DNA of 64,000 nucleotides from Nocardia flavorosea NBRC 108225 (GCF_001613385.1 NZ_BDCG01000023.1:1-64000); one strand, 5' to 3'. Positions 48,499 to 57,380 are shown, counted from the stretch's first letter. The notes: generated by a model not told the origin, from the letters alone. Numbers and translations: made by a program.

Positions 48499-49860
48499 TC
48501 AACGCGGTGGCGCCACGCTCCGTAGCCCCGCCGGTTCGATCCCGAACTCCAGCCCGAAATTGTCGAGGGTGGCCGGAAGAGGAGCGCCCGGTGCGAGATC
48601 GTGCGAGCGCAACCGCAATTCGGATCCGTACAGCAGATGGGCGAGCAGCGAGCTGGTGAGGAAAAGCACCAGGTTCCGGCCGGGGCATTCGGCTGTCCCC
48701 GCGCTGAAGGGCACCAGTTGCGGATACTGTTCCGCGCGCCCGTCGAGCCATATCTCGGGTGCGAAGCTGTCGGCGAACGGCAGCAGCTGCCGGTCGCGAT
48801 GGAACGCCGGGGCCAGGATCAACAGCGCCGCACCGGGCTCGAGCGCGAACTGTTCGGAACCCGTGCGCCACCAGGTCCACTCGGTGGTATCGCGCAGGAT
48901 CACCGGGGTGGTGGGCCACAACCGGATCGATTCCAGGACACAGGCGCGCAGGTAGGGCCGCAGCCGCGCACGTCCCGGCTCCTCGGCATCGGCCCGGGCC
49001 CGGGCGTACTGGTCGGGATGCTCGGTGAGCAGGGCCAGCGCCCGCGACAGGGCGATTCCCGCCGCGTCGAAGGCGAACAGCCACTGCGGCATCTGGCCCA
49101 CCGGATCGATCGCCCCGCCCGCGGGGGTATCGGCCAATGCGCCGGCCAGGCTGCCGGGCTCGGCGCTCTCGACGTAGTCGTAGAGCCGGGCCAGGAATCG
49201 ATCTCGCCGTTTCCGCAACGGTGGCGCCACGAACGACCAGTTCGCCGCCGCGCGCAGCCGCCACAGCTCATCGGTGATCGCCTCATCGGTGCGAGCCCGT
49301 TCTCCCAGCACCACCCGGCGCACCAGCCGCCACCACGCGGCCGTGAAATCCGCTGCGTCCACGACGCCGCGCCGGCCGGCCTGTCCGAGCAGTTCATGGG
49401 CCTCGCCGGCCACTTTCGCCGCGAACGGCTCGGCCAGCTGGTGCAGCGGTACGCCGGTATCGAGTGCCGCCTCGTTCACGGCTCGCCGCCGTTCGCGGAT
49501 CTGTCCCTGCGATACGAGTACACCGTGCGGCTGGAACTGCCGCAGCGCGGCCCGTTTCTCCCGGTTCGCCGGATCGAACGGGGCAGGTGCCCCCGCCAGC
49601 ACCCGGCCGACGTCGTCCGGATCGAGTATCACGATCACCCGGCGCCCTGGCACGACCAGTTCCACCGGTCCCCGGCCGAACTCCGCACGCAACTTCTCCC
49701 ACCGCCGGGCCGCGCGTTCGTCGGCCTGGATCCGTTCCAGCACTCCCAGCACGCGCCGGCGGCGCGCGATCACGCCGGCACTGATCGCGGGAAATCCGAG
49801 GTCCACCAATGCGGCGGCCGCTCGGAGCCCGGTCAATCGGTGCGCATGCACATCGGCCAT
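48499..49860 (-). CDS. Cytochrome P450
   Basis: The 453-residue P450 has the ExxR motif as ESIRLWP and the heme loop FSAGTAECPGRNL, where the usual F-G-x-G-x-H-x-C-x-G is varied to SAGTAECPG. The conserved I-helix region is FAFDAAGIALSRALALLTEH, where the canonical acid-alcohol pair (A/G-G-x-D/E-T) is replaced by AAGIALS. The missing threonine/acid pair suggests an unusual reaction, for example peroxide-driven or isomerase-type chemistry. The ATG at 49860 follows AGGAGAGGG in good spacing. An 8-bp tandem repeat lies 38 bases upstream in the promoter region. Confidence 0.88.
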   Translation of the reverse strand: MADVHAHRLTGLRAAAALVDLGFPAISAGVIARRRRVLGVLERIQADERAARRWEKLRAEFGRGPVELVVPGRRVIVILDPDDVGRVLAGAPAPFDPANREKRAALRQFQPHGVLVSQGQIRERRRAVNEAALDTGVPLHQLAEPFAAKVAGEAHELLGQAGRRGVVDAADFTAAWWRLVRRVVLGERARTDEAITDELWRLRAAANWSFVAPPLRKRRDRFLARLYDYVESAEPGSLAGALADTPAGGAIDPVGQMPQWLFAFDAAGIALSRALALLTEHPDQYARARADAEEPGRARLRPYLRACVLESIRLWPTTPVILRDTTEWTWWRTGSEQFALEPGAALLILAPAFHRDRQLLPFADSFAPEIWLDGRAEQYPQLVPFSAGTAECPGRNLVLFLTSSLLAHLLYGSELRLRSHDLAPGAPLPATLDNFGLEFGIEPAGLRSVAPPR

Positions 49861-49898
49861 TCCCTCTCCTTCTGTCGCCGTCGCCGTCTTGCCCGACG

Positions 49899-49946
49899 TG
49901 CGGGTCTGCGGGTCTGCGGGTCTGCGGGTCTGCGGGTCTGCGGGTC
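49899..49946. repeat. Six tandem copies of TGCGGGTC
   Basis: An 8-bp unit, TGCGGGTC, is repeated six times without interruption, then diverges to CGCG. It lies 39-86 bases upstream of the minus-strand P450 start and inside the region where its promoter should be. Such arrays change copy number by slippage. Confidence 0.95.
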
Positions 49947-50051
49947 CGCGTACCCGGACCGTTCCCGGCGAAACAATGACCGCCCCGAGTGGCGCGCCGT
50001 TCCGATCCGTGGTGTGGCGTGGCTGCGTCGCGGCAGAATCGGCCGCCCGCT

Positions 50052-50891
50052 CTACAGAATCGGCCGGCCGCCGGTCACGGCGATCCGCGCGCCGGAAACG
50101 TAGCTCCCGTCATCGGAGGCGAGCATCACGTAGACGGGCGCCAGTTCGGCGGGGCGCCCGGCGCGCCCGAGCGGTGTGTCGTCGCCGAACGCACTGACCT
50201 TTTCGGTCGGCATGGTCGACGGGATCAACGGGGTCCAGATCGGCCCGGGCGCGACACTGTTGACCCGGATTCCCTTGTCGCCGAGCAGCTGCGCCAGGCT
50301 GGCGGAGAAGTTGGCGATCGCGGCCTTGGTGGCGGCGTAGGGCGCCAGCGTGGGGGAGGGGGTATCGGAGTTCACCGAGGAACTACCGATGATCGACCCG
50401 CCGGCGGGCATATGCGGCAGGACGGCTTTCACCAGGTGGAAGTAGGCGTGGATGTTCACTTTGAACGTGTAGTCGAACTCCTCGTCGCTGATCTCTTCGA
50501 CGGTGTTGTGCGTCATCTGGTAGGCCGCATTGCTGACCAGGATGTCGACCCGGCCGAATGCTTCCACCGCGCGGTCGATCACCGCCCGGCAGTGCGCCGG
50601 ATCGGACAGGTCGCCGGGTAACAGCACCGCTCGGCGGCCCGCCTCCTCGATCAGCGCGCCCACCTCGGCGGCGTCGTCGTGCTCGTCGAGGTAGGAGATC
50701 AGGACATCGGCGCCCTCGCGGGCGAAGGCGATGGCCACGGCCCGCCCGATCCCACTGTCGCCGCCGGTGATCACGGCCGTTTTACCGGTCAGCTTCCCGC
50801 TGCCCCGGTAACTCTGTTCGCCGCAATCCGGGATCGGTGTCATCCGCGACTGGACACCGGGCACCTCTTGCTGCTGTTCCTGGAACCCCAT
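50052..50891 (-). CDS. Short-chain dehydrogenase (general stress / YhdG type)
   Basis: The 279-residue SDR has an extended N-terminus (EQQQEVPGVQSRMTPIPDCG) before TGGDSGIG, the SNAAYQM segment and catalytic YAATKAA. The Q-rich start and DCGEQSYRGSGKLTGKTAVI are typical of the glucose/ribitol dehydrogenase-like general stress SDRs. It presumably reduces carbonyl compounds with NAD(P)H. The ATG at 50891 follows AAGGAG. The gene is divergent from a membrane-protein gene. The true substrate is unknown. Confidence 0.9.
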   Translation of the reverse strand: MGFQEQQQEVPGVQSRMTPIPDCGEQSYRGSGKLTGKTAVITGGDSGIGRAVAIAFAREGADVLISYLDEHDDAAEVGALIEEAGRRAVLLPGDLSDPAHCRAVIDRAVEAFGRVDILVSNAAYQMTHNTVEEISDEEFDYTFKVNIHAYFHLVKAVLPHMPAGGSIIGSSSVNSDTPSPTLAPYAATKAAIANFSASLAQLLGDKGIRVNSVAPGPIWTPLIPSTMPTEKVSAFGDDTPLGRAGRPAELAPVYVMLASDDGSYVSGARIAVTGGRPIL

Positions 50892-51112
50892 TGCTGTGCT
50901 CCTTCCGTGGCGAACGAGGACCGCCGTATCGATGCAGTACCGGTCGAGCACCGGATTGCCGCCGTGCCGCGATCGAAACCGGTCCGCGTGATCCGGCCGT
51001 CCGTGCGGTGTGCCGTTGTGTGACCGGTGTTTGGGTGCGCCCCGATCGGGAAGCGCGTCACTCGAGGAACGGCCCATCCCGGCCGTCGATCATGTGTGAG
51101 CAGGAGGATGTG

Positions 51113-52219
51113 GTGACAGAAACTTCGGATCCGGGCACTGTGGTCATCGGCGTGGTCGCGGATCCGGATCTGCCCGCACGCCTCGCCCGCGATCTGGCGC
51201 ACTCCCTGCCGGCGGCGCTGGCCCGGGAAGACGACCGAACCGACTGGCGCGTGGAGGTTCTCGACGACCCGTTCGAAGCGATGTATCCGGATCTCGAATA
51301 CGTCATCGACAAGGCCGGGCGCCATGTCCGCGACACCTCCTGGGATCTCGCCCTGTGCCTGACCGACCTGCCGATGCGCAGCGACGGCCGCCTCGTGCTG
51401 GCGTCACTGGACCTGCGGCACCGGGTCGCCCTGATTCCGCTTCCGGCGCTCGGCGGCGTGCGCTTGCGCTACCGGCTGCGGGAACTGGCGGCCGGAATCG
51501 TCAGGGCCTTACGCACCGGAGCCGAAACGGCCGTGCACCCCGGGCGTGAGGCCGCGGCCCGGGCGCCCTTCCGGGTCGTCCGGATCGTCGACGACGGTGC
51601 CGGCACAGTTCTCGTGGAGCGGGGCGGTCCGGCTCGTTTCGCCGGTCTGCTCGCCGGTATGGTGCGTGCGAACCGGCCCTGGCGGTTGTTCCTCGGACTA
51701 TCCTCGGCACTGGCCGGATCTTTGGCCGGTACCGCGTTCGGAGTGCTCTATTCGAGTATCTGGCAGCTGGCGACCGCGCTGGGCGGGTTCCGGCTCACCG
51801 GAGTGGTTTTCGTGGCGATCACGGCGCTCGCGGTGTGGATCGTGGTGGGCCACAGTCTGTGGGAACGGCAGACTTTCCGGGACCCGATCCGAGTCGGCGA
51901 TATCCGGCTCCGCAATACCGGAACTGCGGTCACGGTGGCCCTGGGGGCGGTGGTCTTCTACGCGGTACTCTTTCTTTTCACCTGTGCGGCAGTAGCTCTC
52001 GTCATCCCGCCGTCCTACTTGGAGACCGTGCTCGGTGGCCCGGTCGGCGTGCGGGACTACCTCACGATTGCCGCGATGGCGAGCGCGCTGGGTACCGTGG
52101 CCGGCGCGGTCGGGTCGGGATTGGAGGACGACCTCACCGTCCGCAAGGCCACCTACGGCTACCGCGACCGGGAACGCCGCAACTGGGTCGATCGGCAACG
52201 CGATCAGGAGGATCCGTGA
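51113..52219 (+). CDS. Membrane protein of unknown function
   Basis: The 368-residue product has a soluble N-terminal half (about 1-185) and then about four hydrophobic helices: FLGLSSALAGSLAGTAFGVL, TGVVFVAITALAVWIVVGHS, TVALGAVVFYAVLFLFTCAA and YLTIAAMASALGTVAGAVGS. The N-terminal half looks like a small globular domain with an LALCLTDLPM strand. The GTG at 51113 follows AGGAGG; a GTG one codon earlier is too close to it. I recognise no family motif. It ends 65 bases before the convergent ThDP-enzyme gene. Confidence 0.78.
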   Translation: MTETSDPGTVVIGVVADPDLPARLARDLAHSLPAALAREDDRTDWRVEVLDDPFEAMYPDLEYVIDKAGRHVRDTSWDLALCLTDLPMRSDGRLVLASLDLRHRVALIPLPALGGVRLRYRLRELAAGIVRALRTGAETAVHPGREAAARAPFRVVRIVDDGAGTVLVERGGPARFAGLLAGMVRANRPWRLFLGLSSALAGSLAGTAFGVLYSSIWQLATALGGFRLTGVVFVAITALAVWIVVGHSLWERQTFRDPIRVGDIRLRNTGTAVTVALGAVVFYAVLFLFTCAAVALVIPPSYLETVLGGPVGVRDYLTIAAMASALGTVAGAVGSGLEDDLTVRKATYGYRDRERRNWVDRQRDQEDP

Positions 52220-52284
52220 ACCGGCGGTGCGCCGTCGTCTCCGGGGCGTCGCCGGTGAGGAGCAGGCCAGGAACGTCGCGCGGC

Positions 52285-54066
52285 TCAGATCCGTAGCTCC
52301 TGAGCTTTGGTTTTGGCGCCCTGCACCATGAGATGGAAGGCGTCCGGGTCGCCGCGCAGCAGGGATTTGCCCAGATCCTTGATCTGTTCGTAGGAAGCGT
52401 GCGGCGGAATCGGCGGAACATCCGGGTCGCAGCGGACATCGAGCACCGTGGGACCAGGGGTGGCCAGCGCCCGGTCCCACATCTCCCCGATATCGTCCGG
52501 ATGGTCGATGGCGATCCCCTCCAGGCCCATCTCGTGCGCCAGATCGGCGTAGGGCACATCGGGAAGGTTCTGGGATTCCTCGAATTTCGGTGCACCGCCC
52601 ATGGCGCGTAGCTCCCAGGTGACCTGGTTCAGATCGTTGTTGTGGAAAACGCAGACGATGAGCCGGCGGTCTTCCCAGAGGTGCTGGTAGCGCGCGATGG
52701 TCATGAGTTCCCCGAGCCCGTTCATCTGCATGGCGCCGTCGCCGACCAGGGCAATCACCGGCCGGTCGGGATGGGCGAATTTCGCGCCGATCGCATACGG
52801 CACACCGGGACCCATGGTGGCCAGCGTGCCCGACAGCGAACCACGCATCTCGCCGCGGAAGCGCAGACAGCGGGCGTACCAGTTGGTGGAGGATCCGGAA
52901 TCGGCGGTGACGATGGCGTTCTCGGGAATTCGCTCGGATAGTTCGGTGACCACTCGCATCGGGTTGATGGGTTTCGCCTCGACCGCCGCCTGCTGTGCGA
53001 TCGTCTCCCACCAGCGCGCGACATTCTTCTCGACGGTGTCCCGCCACGAGCGGTCCGTCGTGCGTTCGAGCAAGGGGATCAGGTGCCGGAGGGTGGCTTT
53101 CGCATCGCCCACCAGGTTCACCTCGGTGGGATAACGCATTCCGATGAGCGCGCCGTCGATATCGATCTGCACGGCACGGGCCTGATCGAAATCCGGCAGG
53201 AACTGGCTGTAGGGGAAATTGGAACCCACGATGAGCAGGGTGTCGCAGTCGCGCATCAGTTCGTAGCTGGGCCGGGTGCCGAGCAGTCCGATGGAGCCGG
53301 TGACGAACGGCAGTTCGTCGGACAGCACATCCTTGCCCAGCAACGCCTTGGCGATCCCTGCGCCGGTGAGTTCGGCGACCTCGAGTACCTCTGCGGCGGC
53401 GGTACGCGCCCCCTGGCCGATGAGCATCGCGACCCGTGATCCCCGGTCGAGGACTTCGGCCGCCCGTTCGAGCTCCGCCGCCGGCGGAATGAGGGTGGTG
53501 TGCTGGCTGCTGGGCGGGCTCGACGGTACCTGCTTGAACGCGTGCTCCGGCGGTTCGTACGGTTCTTCCTGCAGGTCCGCGGGCAGAATCAGCACCGTCG
53601 GCGCGCGCCGGGCCATTGCGGTACGGAAGGCGCGGTCCAGCGCGTTCGGCAGCTGGCTCGCGACATTGACCTCGACGAGATAGTCCGAGGCGACATCTTT
53701 GAACAGCGATTGCAGATCGACTTCCTGCTGGTAGCTACCGCCCATCGCGCTGCGTGCCGTCTGGCCGACGATCGCCACCACCGGAACATGATCGAGTTTG
53801 GCGTCGTAGAGGCCGTTGAGGAGGTGGATGGCGCCGGGACCCGAGGTAGCGGTGCATACTCCGACCTTCCCGCTGAACTTGGCGAAACCGGTCGCCTGGA
53901 ATGCCGACATCTCCTCGTGACGCGCCTGCACGAAGCGGGGCCGGTTGTCGGCCCGGCCGAAGGCGGCCACGAGACCGTTGATCCCGTCACCCGGATATCC
54001 GAAGACCTGCTCGACATCCCATTCGCGGAGACGTTGCAGTACGTAATCGCCCACCTGCAGCGGCAT
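52285..54066 (-). CDS. ThDP-dependent enzyme, pyruvate oxidase/dehydrogenase (PoxB-like)
   Basis: The 593-residue enzyme has the three-domain pyruvate oxidase layout. The N-terminal pyrimidine domain has VFGYPGDGINGLVAAFGRAD and the catalytic glutamate region ARHEEMSAFQATGFAK. A middle FAD/NAD-like domain follows. The C-terminal ThDP-pyrophosphate domain has VALVGDGAMQMNGLGELMTI, with the GDG...N-type magnesium motif. It probably converts pyruvate to acetate and CO2, reducing an electron carrier, or makes another ThDP-bound product. The ATG at 54066 is the only good start. It stands alone on the minus strand. Confidence 0.9.
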   Translation of the reverse strand: MPLQVGDYVLQRLREWDVEQVFGYPGDGINGLVAAFGRADNRPRFVQARHEEMSAFQATGFAKFSGKVGVCTATSGPGAIHLLNGLYDAKLDHVPVVAIVGQTARSAMGGSYQQEVDLQSLFKDVASDYLVEVNVASQLPNALDRAFRTAMARRAPTVLILPADLQEEPYEPPEHAFKQVPSSPPSSQHTTLIPPAAELERAAEVLDRGSRVAMLIGQGARTAAAEVLEVAELTGAGIAKALLGKDVLSDELPFVTGSIGLLGTRPSYELMRDCDTLLIVGSNFPYSQFLPDFDQARAVQIDIDGALIGMRYPTEVNLVGDAKATLRHLIPLLERTTDRSWRDTVEKNVARWWETIAQQAAVEAKPINPMRVVTELSERIPENAIVTADSGSSTNWYARCLRFRGEMRGSLSGTLATMGPGVPYAIGAKFAHPDRPVIALVGDGAMQMNGLGELMTIARYQHLWEDRRLIVCVFHNNDLNQVTWELRAMGGAPKFEESQNLPDVPYADLAHEMGLEGIAIDHPDDIGEMWDRALATPGPTVLDVRCDPDVPPIPPHASYEQIKDLGKSLLRGDPDAFHLMVQGAKTKAQELRI

Positions 54067-54208
54067 GAGTCCTCCTGGTTCTGTGGATGGCGCGGCGTCG
54101 CGGGCGGCCTACCCGCTCGGCGCCGGTTCAACCACGGCGGGCGGTGTGGTACGTGGACAGTGCCGATATTCGGGTACCCCGTGCCGGAGAGCCCCTGGAG
54201 GTGGTGGC

Positions 54209-54598
54209 ATGAACGAATACGGTGGCGCCGGCCGCGATCCCGTACAGCCGGTCGGCCCGGTGAACCCGGCCGATCCGGTGGATCGGGCAGACCCGAGGTC
54301 TCCGGTCTTCCCGGTGCCGTCGGGCGAACAGGCGGATCCGGTGGCGCCCGGCGATCCGGTGAGTCCGGTGAACCCTGCCGACCCGATGGAGCCGAGAGTG
54401 CCGATCGTCCGGGAGAAGCCGCTGCGGACCTGGCTTTGGCCCACGTTGTTGGTCTTCGGGTTCGTCGTCGGTGTAGCCCTGGTGGTGATGATGATGGTGA
54501 GTTCGGCGGATTTCGGTGACGAACCCGCACGAGTGACCCCCACACCGGGATCGTGCCATCCTTTCTGCACGAATACCGGTGCGCCGCCCGCGCCCTGA
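54209..54598 (+). CDS. Membrane-anchored proline/valine/aspartate-rich protein
   Basis: The 129-residue protein has an N-terminal repetitive region of about 60 residues in PV.PVNPADPVD-type units (for example PVNPADPVDRADPRSPVFPV). A basic segment and one transmembrane helix (WLWPTLLVFGFVVGVALVVM) follow. A short external tail contains two cysteines (GSCHPFC). It is probably a single-pass membrane protein. The ATG at 54209 follows TGGAGGTGG. I recognise no family; the low-complexity cytoplasmic region may bind a partner. Confidence 0.7.
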   Translation: MNEYGGAGRDPVQPVGPVNPADPVDRADPRSPVFPVPSGEQADPVAPGDPVSPVNPADPMEPRVPIVREKPLRTWLWPTLLVFGFVVGVALVVMMMVSSADFGDEPARVTPTPGSCHPFCTNTGAPPAP

Positions 54599-55015
54599 CT
54601 GGTTCCCCGGCGCGTAGCCCCCGGACCGGCGCCGAGCCGGGGCATACGCTCGGGGGCGGGCGCGTTCCTGGACTCGATCGGGACGGAATGCACTTGATCC
54701 GACCGGCCGGCCGGCCGGCCGGACTATCGGCGCGGCGGCGCTCGGAGCCGCGGCCGGTGCGTCGGGGCGGCACCGTTCGCGCTCGTCGGCGTCGGCGGGG
54801 CAGATCGGGCTGGTCGTCGGGTTGCCGTTTGCGCCGATCGGGCCGGGCTCCGGCACCGCCGGGTGCGGCCTACGGCGCTCATATCCGCCCTGCTCGCGGG
54901 AATCGGCGCCGGTATCGGTTCCGCGCGTACCCCTGAGTGCACCGCGGAGTCCGGCGCCGGTCGAGCGGGCAGTGCTCGCGAGCTGCCCCCCGGCCCGGGT
55001 CACCGCGGGCCGGGG
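54599..55015. other. Intergenic region, no confident gene
   Basis: A weakly hydrophobic frame on the plus strand (TIGAAALGAAAG, then AGQIGLVVGLPFAPIGPGSG) and another ending LISALLAGIGAGIGSARTPE could be pieces of a decayed secreted or membrane protein. No start or ribosome-binding site is credible. A run of CCGG repeats lies at about 54700-54720. I support no gene here. Confidence 0.4.
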
Positions 55016-55345
55016 TCAGGCCGAATGCGGCAGGCTGGTCAGCGCCCGGACCGCGTCGGCCAGCGGGATCATCCGCTCGGACTGTTCGGAAAGCAGACCC
55101 ATCTCGATGTACTGGCGGATCAGGATGGACGGTGTCACCCCGTGTTCGGCCGCCTTGCGCCGGACCCGGTCGCGCATCTCCGGTGTCCATTTGAACGAAG
55201 TGGCGACCATACCGTGTTCGATCCGGTCGGTGGCCGGCGGTAGCGGCGGCAGAGTCGCGGTGTCGTCGTAGGTGAGCGTATTCAGGAAGTCCTCGGCCGC
55301 CTCGGGAGTCCGGGGGTAGCCGGGGTCGGGTTCGTTATCGATCAT
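55016..55345 (-). CDS. Ribbon-helix-helix antitoxin-like protein
   Basis: The 109-residue protein has an RHH/CopG-like segment at its centre, ATSFKWTPEMRDRVRRKAAE then HGVTPSILIRQYIEMGL, preceded by an acidic N-terminus (PEAAEDFLNTLTYDDTATLP). That fits an antitoxin that binds DNA with the RHH fold and neutralises a toxin with its flexible end. It overlaps the upstream toxin-like gene by 11 bases, so it is the second gene of the pair. It probably represses the operon at the palindrome upstream (55650-55665). Confidence 0.78.
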   Translation of the reverse strand: MIDNEPDPGYPRTPEAAEDFLNTLTYDDTATLPPLPPATDRIEHGMVATSFKWTPEMRDRVRRKAAEHGVTPSILIRQYIEMGLLSEQSERMIPLADAVRALTSLPHSA

Positions 55346-55637
55346 CTCGGGTCGCCTCCCATGCGGTGTATTCGGCGAGCTGGTGGGGCCGCATCGGGCT
55401 CGCCAGCAGGATTTGCCAGCGAGTATCGGCGCGCAGCCACCGCAGCAGCACGATCAGGGCGCGGCCGTCGTCGGTACGACCCCAGACGGTCGCGGTGGGT
55501 AGTCCCTCGCGGCTCGTCGCCACCCGGGGCCACCGCCGTGGCGAATACAGCACCTCCAATACTTCCCAGGGCTCGATTCCGCTGCGGTGGAGCAGGTCGT
55601 ATGCTCCGGCCCACCATTCGTATTGCCCGTGATCCAC
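55335..55637 (-). CDS. BrnT-like toxin
   Basis: The 100-residue protein ends in a sequence WQILLASPMRPHQLAEYTAWE that resembles the conserved ARxATxxERxxYE end of BrnT/RelE-fold toxins. The middle contains TVWGRTDDGRALIVLLRWLR. The N-terminal part has a BrnT-like YDLLHRSGIEPWEVLEVLYS. It is followed by an overlapping RHH antitoxin, the BrnT-then-BrnA order. The start is GTG at 55637 or TTG at 55643; no ribosome-binding site is seen, so the message may be leaderless. BrnT toxins cleave RNA; activity here is inferred. Confidence 0.6.
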   Translation of the reverse strand: MDHGQYEWWAGAYDLLHRSGIEPWEVLEVLYSPRRWPRVATSREGLPTATVWGRTDDGRALIVLLRWLRADTRWQILLASPMRPHQLAEYTAWEATRDDR

Positions 55638-55649
55638 GGACAACCAGGA

Positions 55650-55665
55650 TAATACCCCGGTATTA
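55650..55665. promoter_or_regulatory. Palindromic operator of the toxin-antitoxin pair
   Basis: TAATACCCCGGTATTA is a perfect 16-bp palindrome 13 bases upstream of the toxin start. It contains a TATTA-type -10 element read on the minus strand. Binding of the RHH antitoxin here would block transcription, as in other such modules. Confidence 0.6.
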
Positions 55666-55701
55666 CCTCCGCGGCCCAGAGCCCATCCCCGAGGGGTGCG
55701 G

Positions 55702-56151
55702 TCAGGCGGGCGCCGGCACCGGGGTGTTCTGCCGCGCCGCGACCCACCAGCGCCCGTCCTCCCGGACCAGGACGTACAGCGCGACCATCGCGGGATCGCG
55801 GTCGATGAGTTCGCCGTGCTCGGTGACCGCGCGGGCCGTCTTGTGTGCGATCGCGATATCCGGGCGCAGGAAAACGATATCGGTCACCGCATAACGCACG
55901 TATTCGTCGGCCAGGAAACCTGCCAGCCCGCGCCGGGCGGAATCCAGGAGGGTGTCGTAGCCGGCGATGATCGTGCCCACCGCGTTGCCCGCAGCGGCGT
56001 CGGCGGTGAATCCGCTGACCATCAGCTCTGCGTCGTTGGTGTTGTAGCCGGTTTCGACATCGGTGACCAACTGCTGGATCGCAGCGATATCGGCGGTGTG
56101 GTCGACCGTGCTGTCCTCGACCGAAGGGCGTTCGTATGCTGTTTCGCTCAT
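55702..56151 (-). CDS. SnoaL-like/DUF4440 protein (SgcJ/EcaC type)
   Basis: The 149-residue protein has an NTF2-like fold pattern: DIAAIQQLVTDVETGYNTND, FTADAAAGNAVGT, GYDTLLDSARRGL, and late VALYVLVREDGRWWVAARQN. The GRWWVAARQNTP ending is typical of the SgcJ/EcaC group within DUF4440. Members act on small molecules or bind hydrophobic ligands, often without a known reaction. It stands alone with no obvious partner. Confidence 0.85.
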   Translation of the reverse strand: MSETAYERPSVEDSTVDHTADIAAIQQLVTDVETGYNTNDAELMVSGFTADAAAGNAVGTIIAGYDTLLDSARRGLAGFLADEYVRYAVTDIVFLRPDIAIAHKTARAVTEHGELIDRDPAMVALYVLVREDGRWWVAARQNTPVPAPA

Positions 56152-56239
56152 GACAACAGCCTCGAACCTCGAGAGAGGTTGAGGTCAAGCGAGGCCGGGG
56201 TCGAACGGGCGGAGTGTGGCGACCGTCACGACTCGCCGG

Positions 56240-57295
56240 TCAGCGCAACTGAACCACCGCGGTAGCGCGGCCGAACACCCGGCGGCCCTGGTGCCGGGCG
56301 GTGAGCGCGATCGTCGCGGTCCGCGCTGCCGGATCGGTCGCCTTCACCCGGCCGCCGAACTCGATCTCGGCGCCCTCCCGCGTAACGAAGACCGGACTGG
56401 TCAGCCGCACCGCGTATTCCCGGAGAGCGCCCGGATCGCCGAGCCAGGAGGTGACGAAGCCCGCGGCGGTACCGATCGTCAACATGCCGTGCGCAACCGG
56501 GGCCTCGAGATCCACGCGATCGGCGACCTCCGCGCTCCAATGAATCGGGTTGGGATCTCCGGAAACTCCGGCGTAGTTCACCAGATCCCCGATGGTGAAC
56601 CGCACCGTCCGGGCGGGCAGTTCGTCGCCGATCCGGACGGTATCGAAATCCCGGACGTACGGGCCGGCCGGCGGTTCGGCGGCGGGCAGGGCGGGCTGCG
56701 AGGCCGGCGGTCGGACGGCCGAACCTCCGCGCGGGCGGGCGGTACTGCGATCGGCACCGGGCCGGAAACCGTGCATGAGGACACCGGCACCCAGTTCGTC
56801 GAGGTCGGGCCCTGTGCCACTGCGCCCGACCACGTCGGTCCGGGAAACCAGGACCAGTACGCCGTGCTGATCGGTGACCACGGTTTCGAACGATATGAGG
56901 TCGCCCCCGAACGCGTGACGCACCGATTGCAGGCAGACCTCGAAGGACAGAGCGTCGCCGGGACGGATCGGCCGGTGATAGCGGATCACCTGATCGGTCT
57001 GCATGACTTGGCTCAGGTCGTAGCCGGTCATCACCGATTCGAACATTTCTGTCTGCGCCAGATATCCGGGTACGGAGAACAGCGTCGGCGGCGCGATCAG
57101 GCCGGCATATCCGTAATCGATACCGGCGCCCTCGGACCAGTGCACGGGATGGTGGTCCTGGACAGCGCGGGCGAACTCGCGGATCTTCTCGCGTCCGACC
57201 ACATAGTGGTCGCGGGCGCGGTAACGCAATCCCACCGGCAGTTCACCGGCGACGAAACCGCTGCCGACGGTATCGATTACATCCTCATGAGCCAT
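56240..57295 (-). CDS. Double MaoC-type dehydratase (hydratase)
   Basis: The 351-residue protein has two hot-dog domains. The N-terminal half (about 20-165) resembles HadA/HadC, with FARAVQDHHPVHW and VRYHRPIRPGDALSFEV-like segments. The C-terminal half carries the MaoC hydratase-2 motif YAGVSGDPNPIHWSAEVADR with the catalytic Asp and His, and HGMLTIGTAAGF. Between them is a proline/alanine-rich linker. It hydrates enoyl thioesters or dehydrates 3-hydroxyacyl thioesters. The active-site acid-base pair is intact only in the second half. The ATG at 57295 follows AAGG. Confidence 0.88.
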   Translation of the reverse strand: MAHEDVIDTVGSGFVAGELPVGLRYRARDHYVVGREKIREFARAVQDHHPVHWSEGAGIDYGYAGLIAPPTLFSVPGYLAQTEMFESVMTGYDLSQVMQTDQVIRYHRPIRPGDALSFEVCLQSVRHAFGGDLISFETVVTDQHGVLVLVSRTDVVGRSGTGPDLDELGAGVLMHGFRPGADRSTARPRGGSAVRPPASQPALPAAEPPAGPYVRDFDTVRIGDELPARTVRFTIGDLVNYAGVSGDPNPIHWSAEVADRVDLEAPVAHGMLTIGTAAGFVTSWLGDPGALREYAVRLTSPVFVTREGAEIEFGGRVKATDPAARTATIALTARHQGRRVFGRATAVVQLR

Positions 57296-57380
57296 GAACC
57301 CGAACCTTACCGAGTCGATACAGATAGTGCTGAGCGCCTGCCTTGCACTCGGCTGCGACGCGGGTGCGCCGCCACGGCCG

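Noticed and set aside
49899..49946. Six repeats considered as a CRISPR array
   Set aside because: The units are 8 bp, adjacent and without spacers; there are no cas genes nearby.
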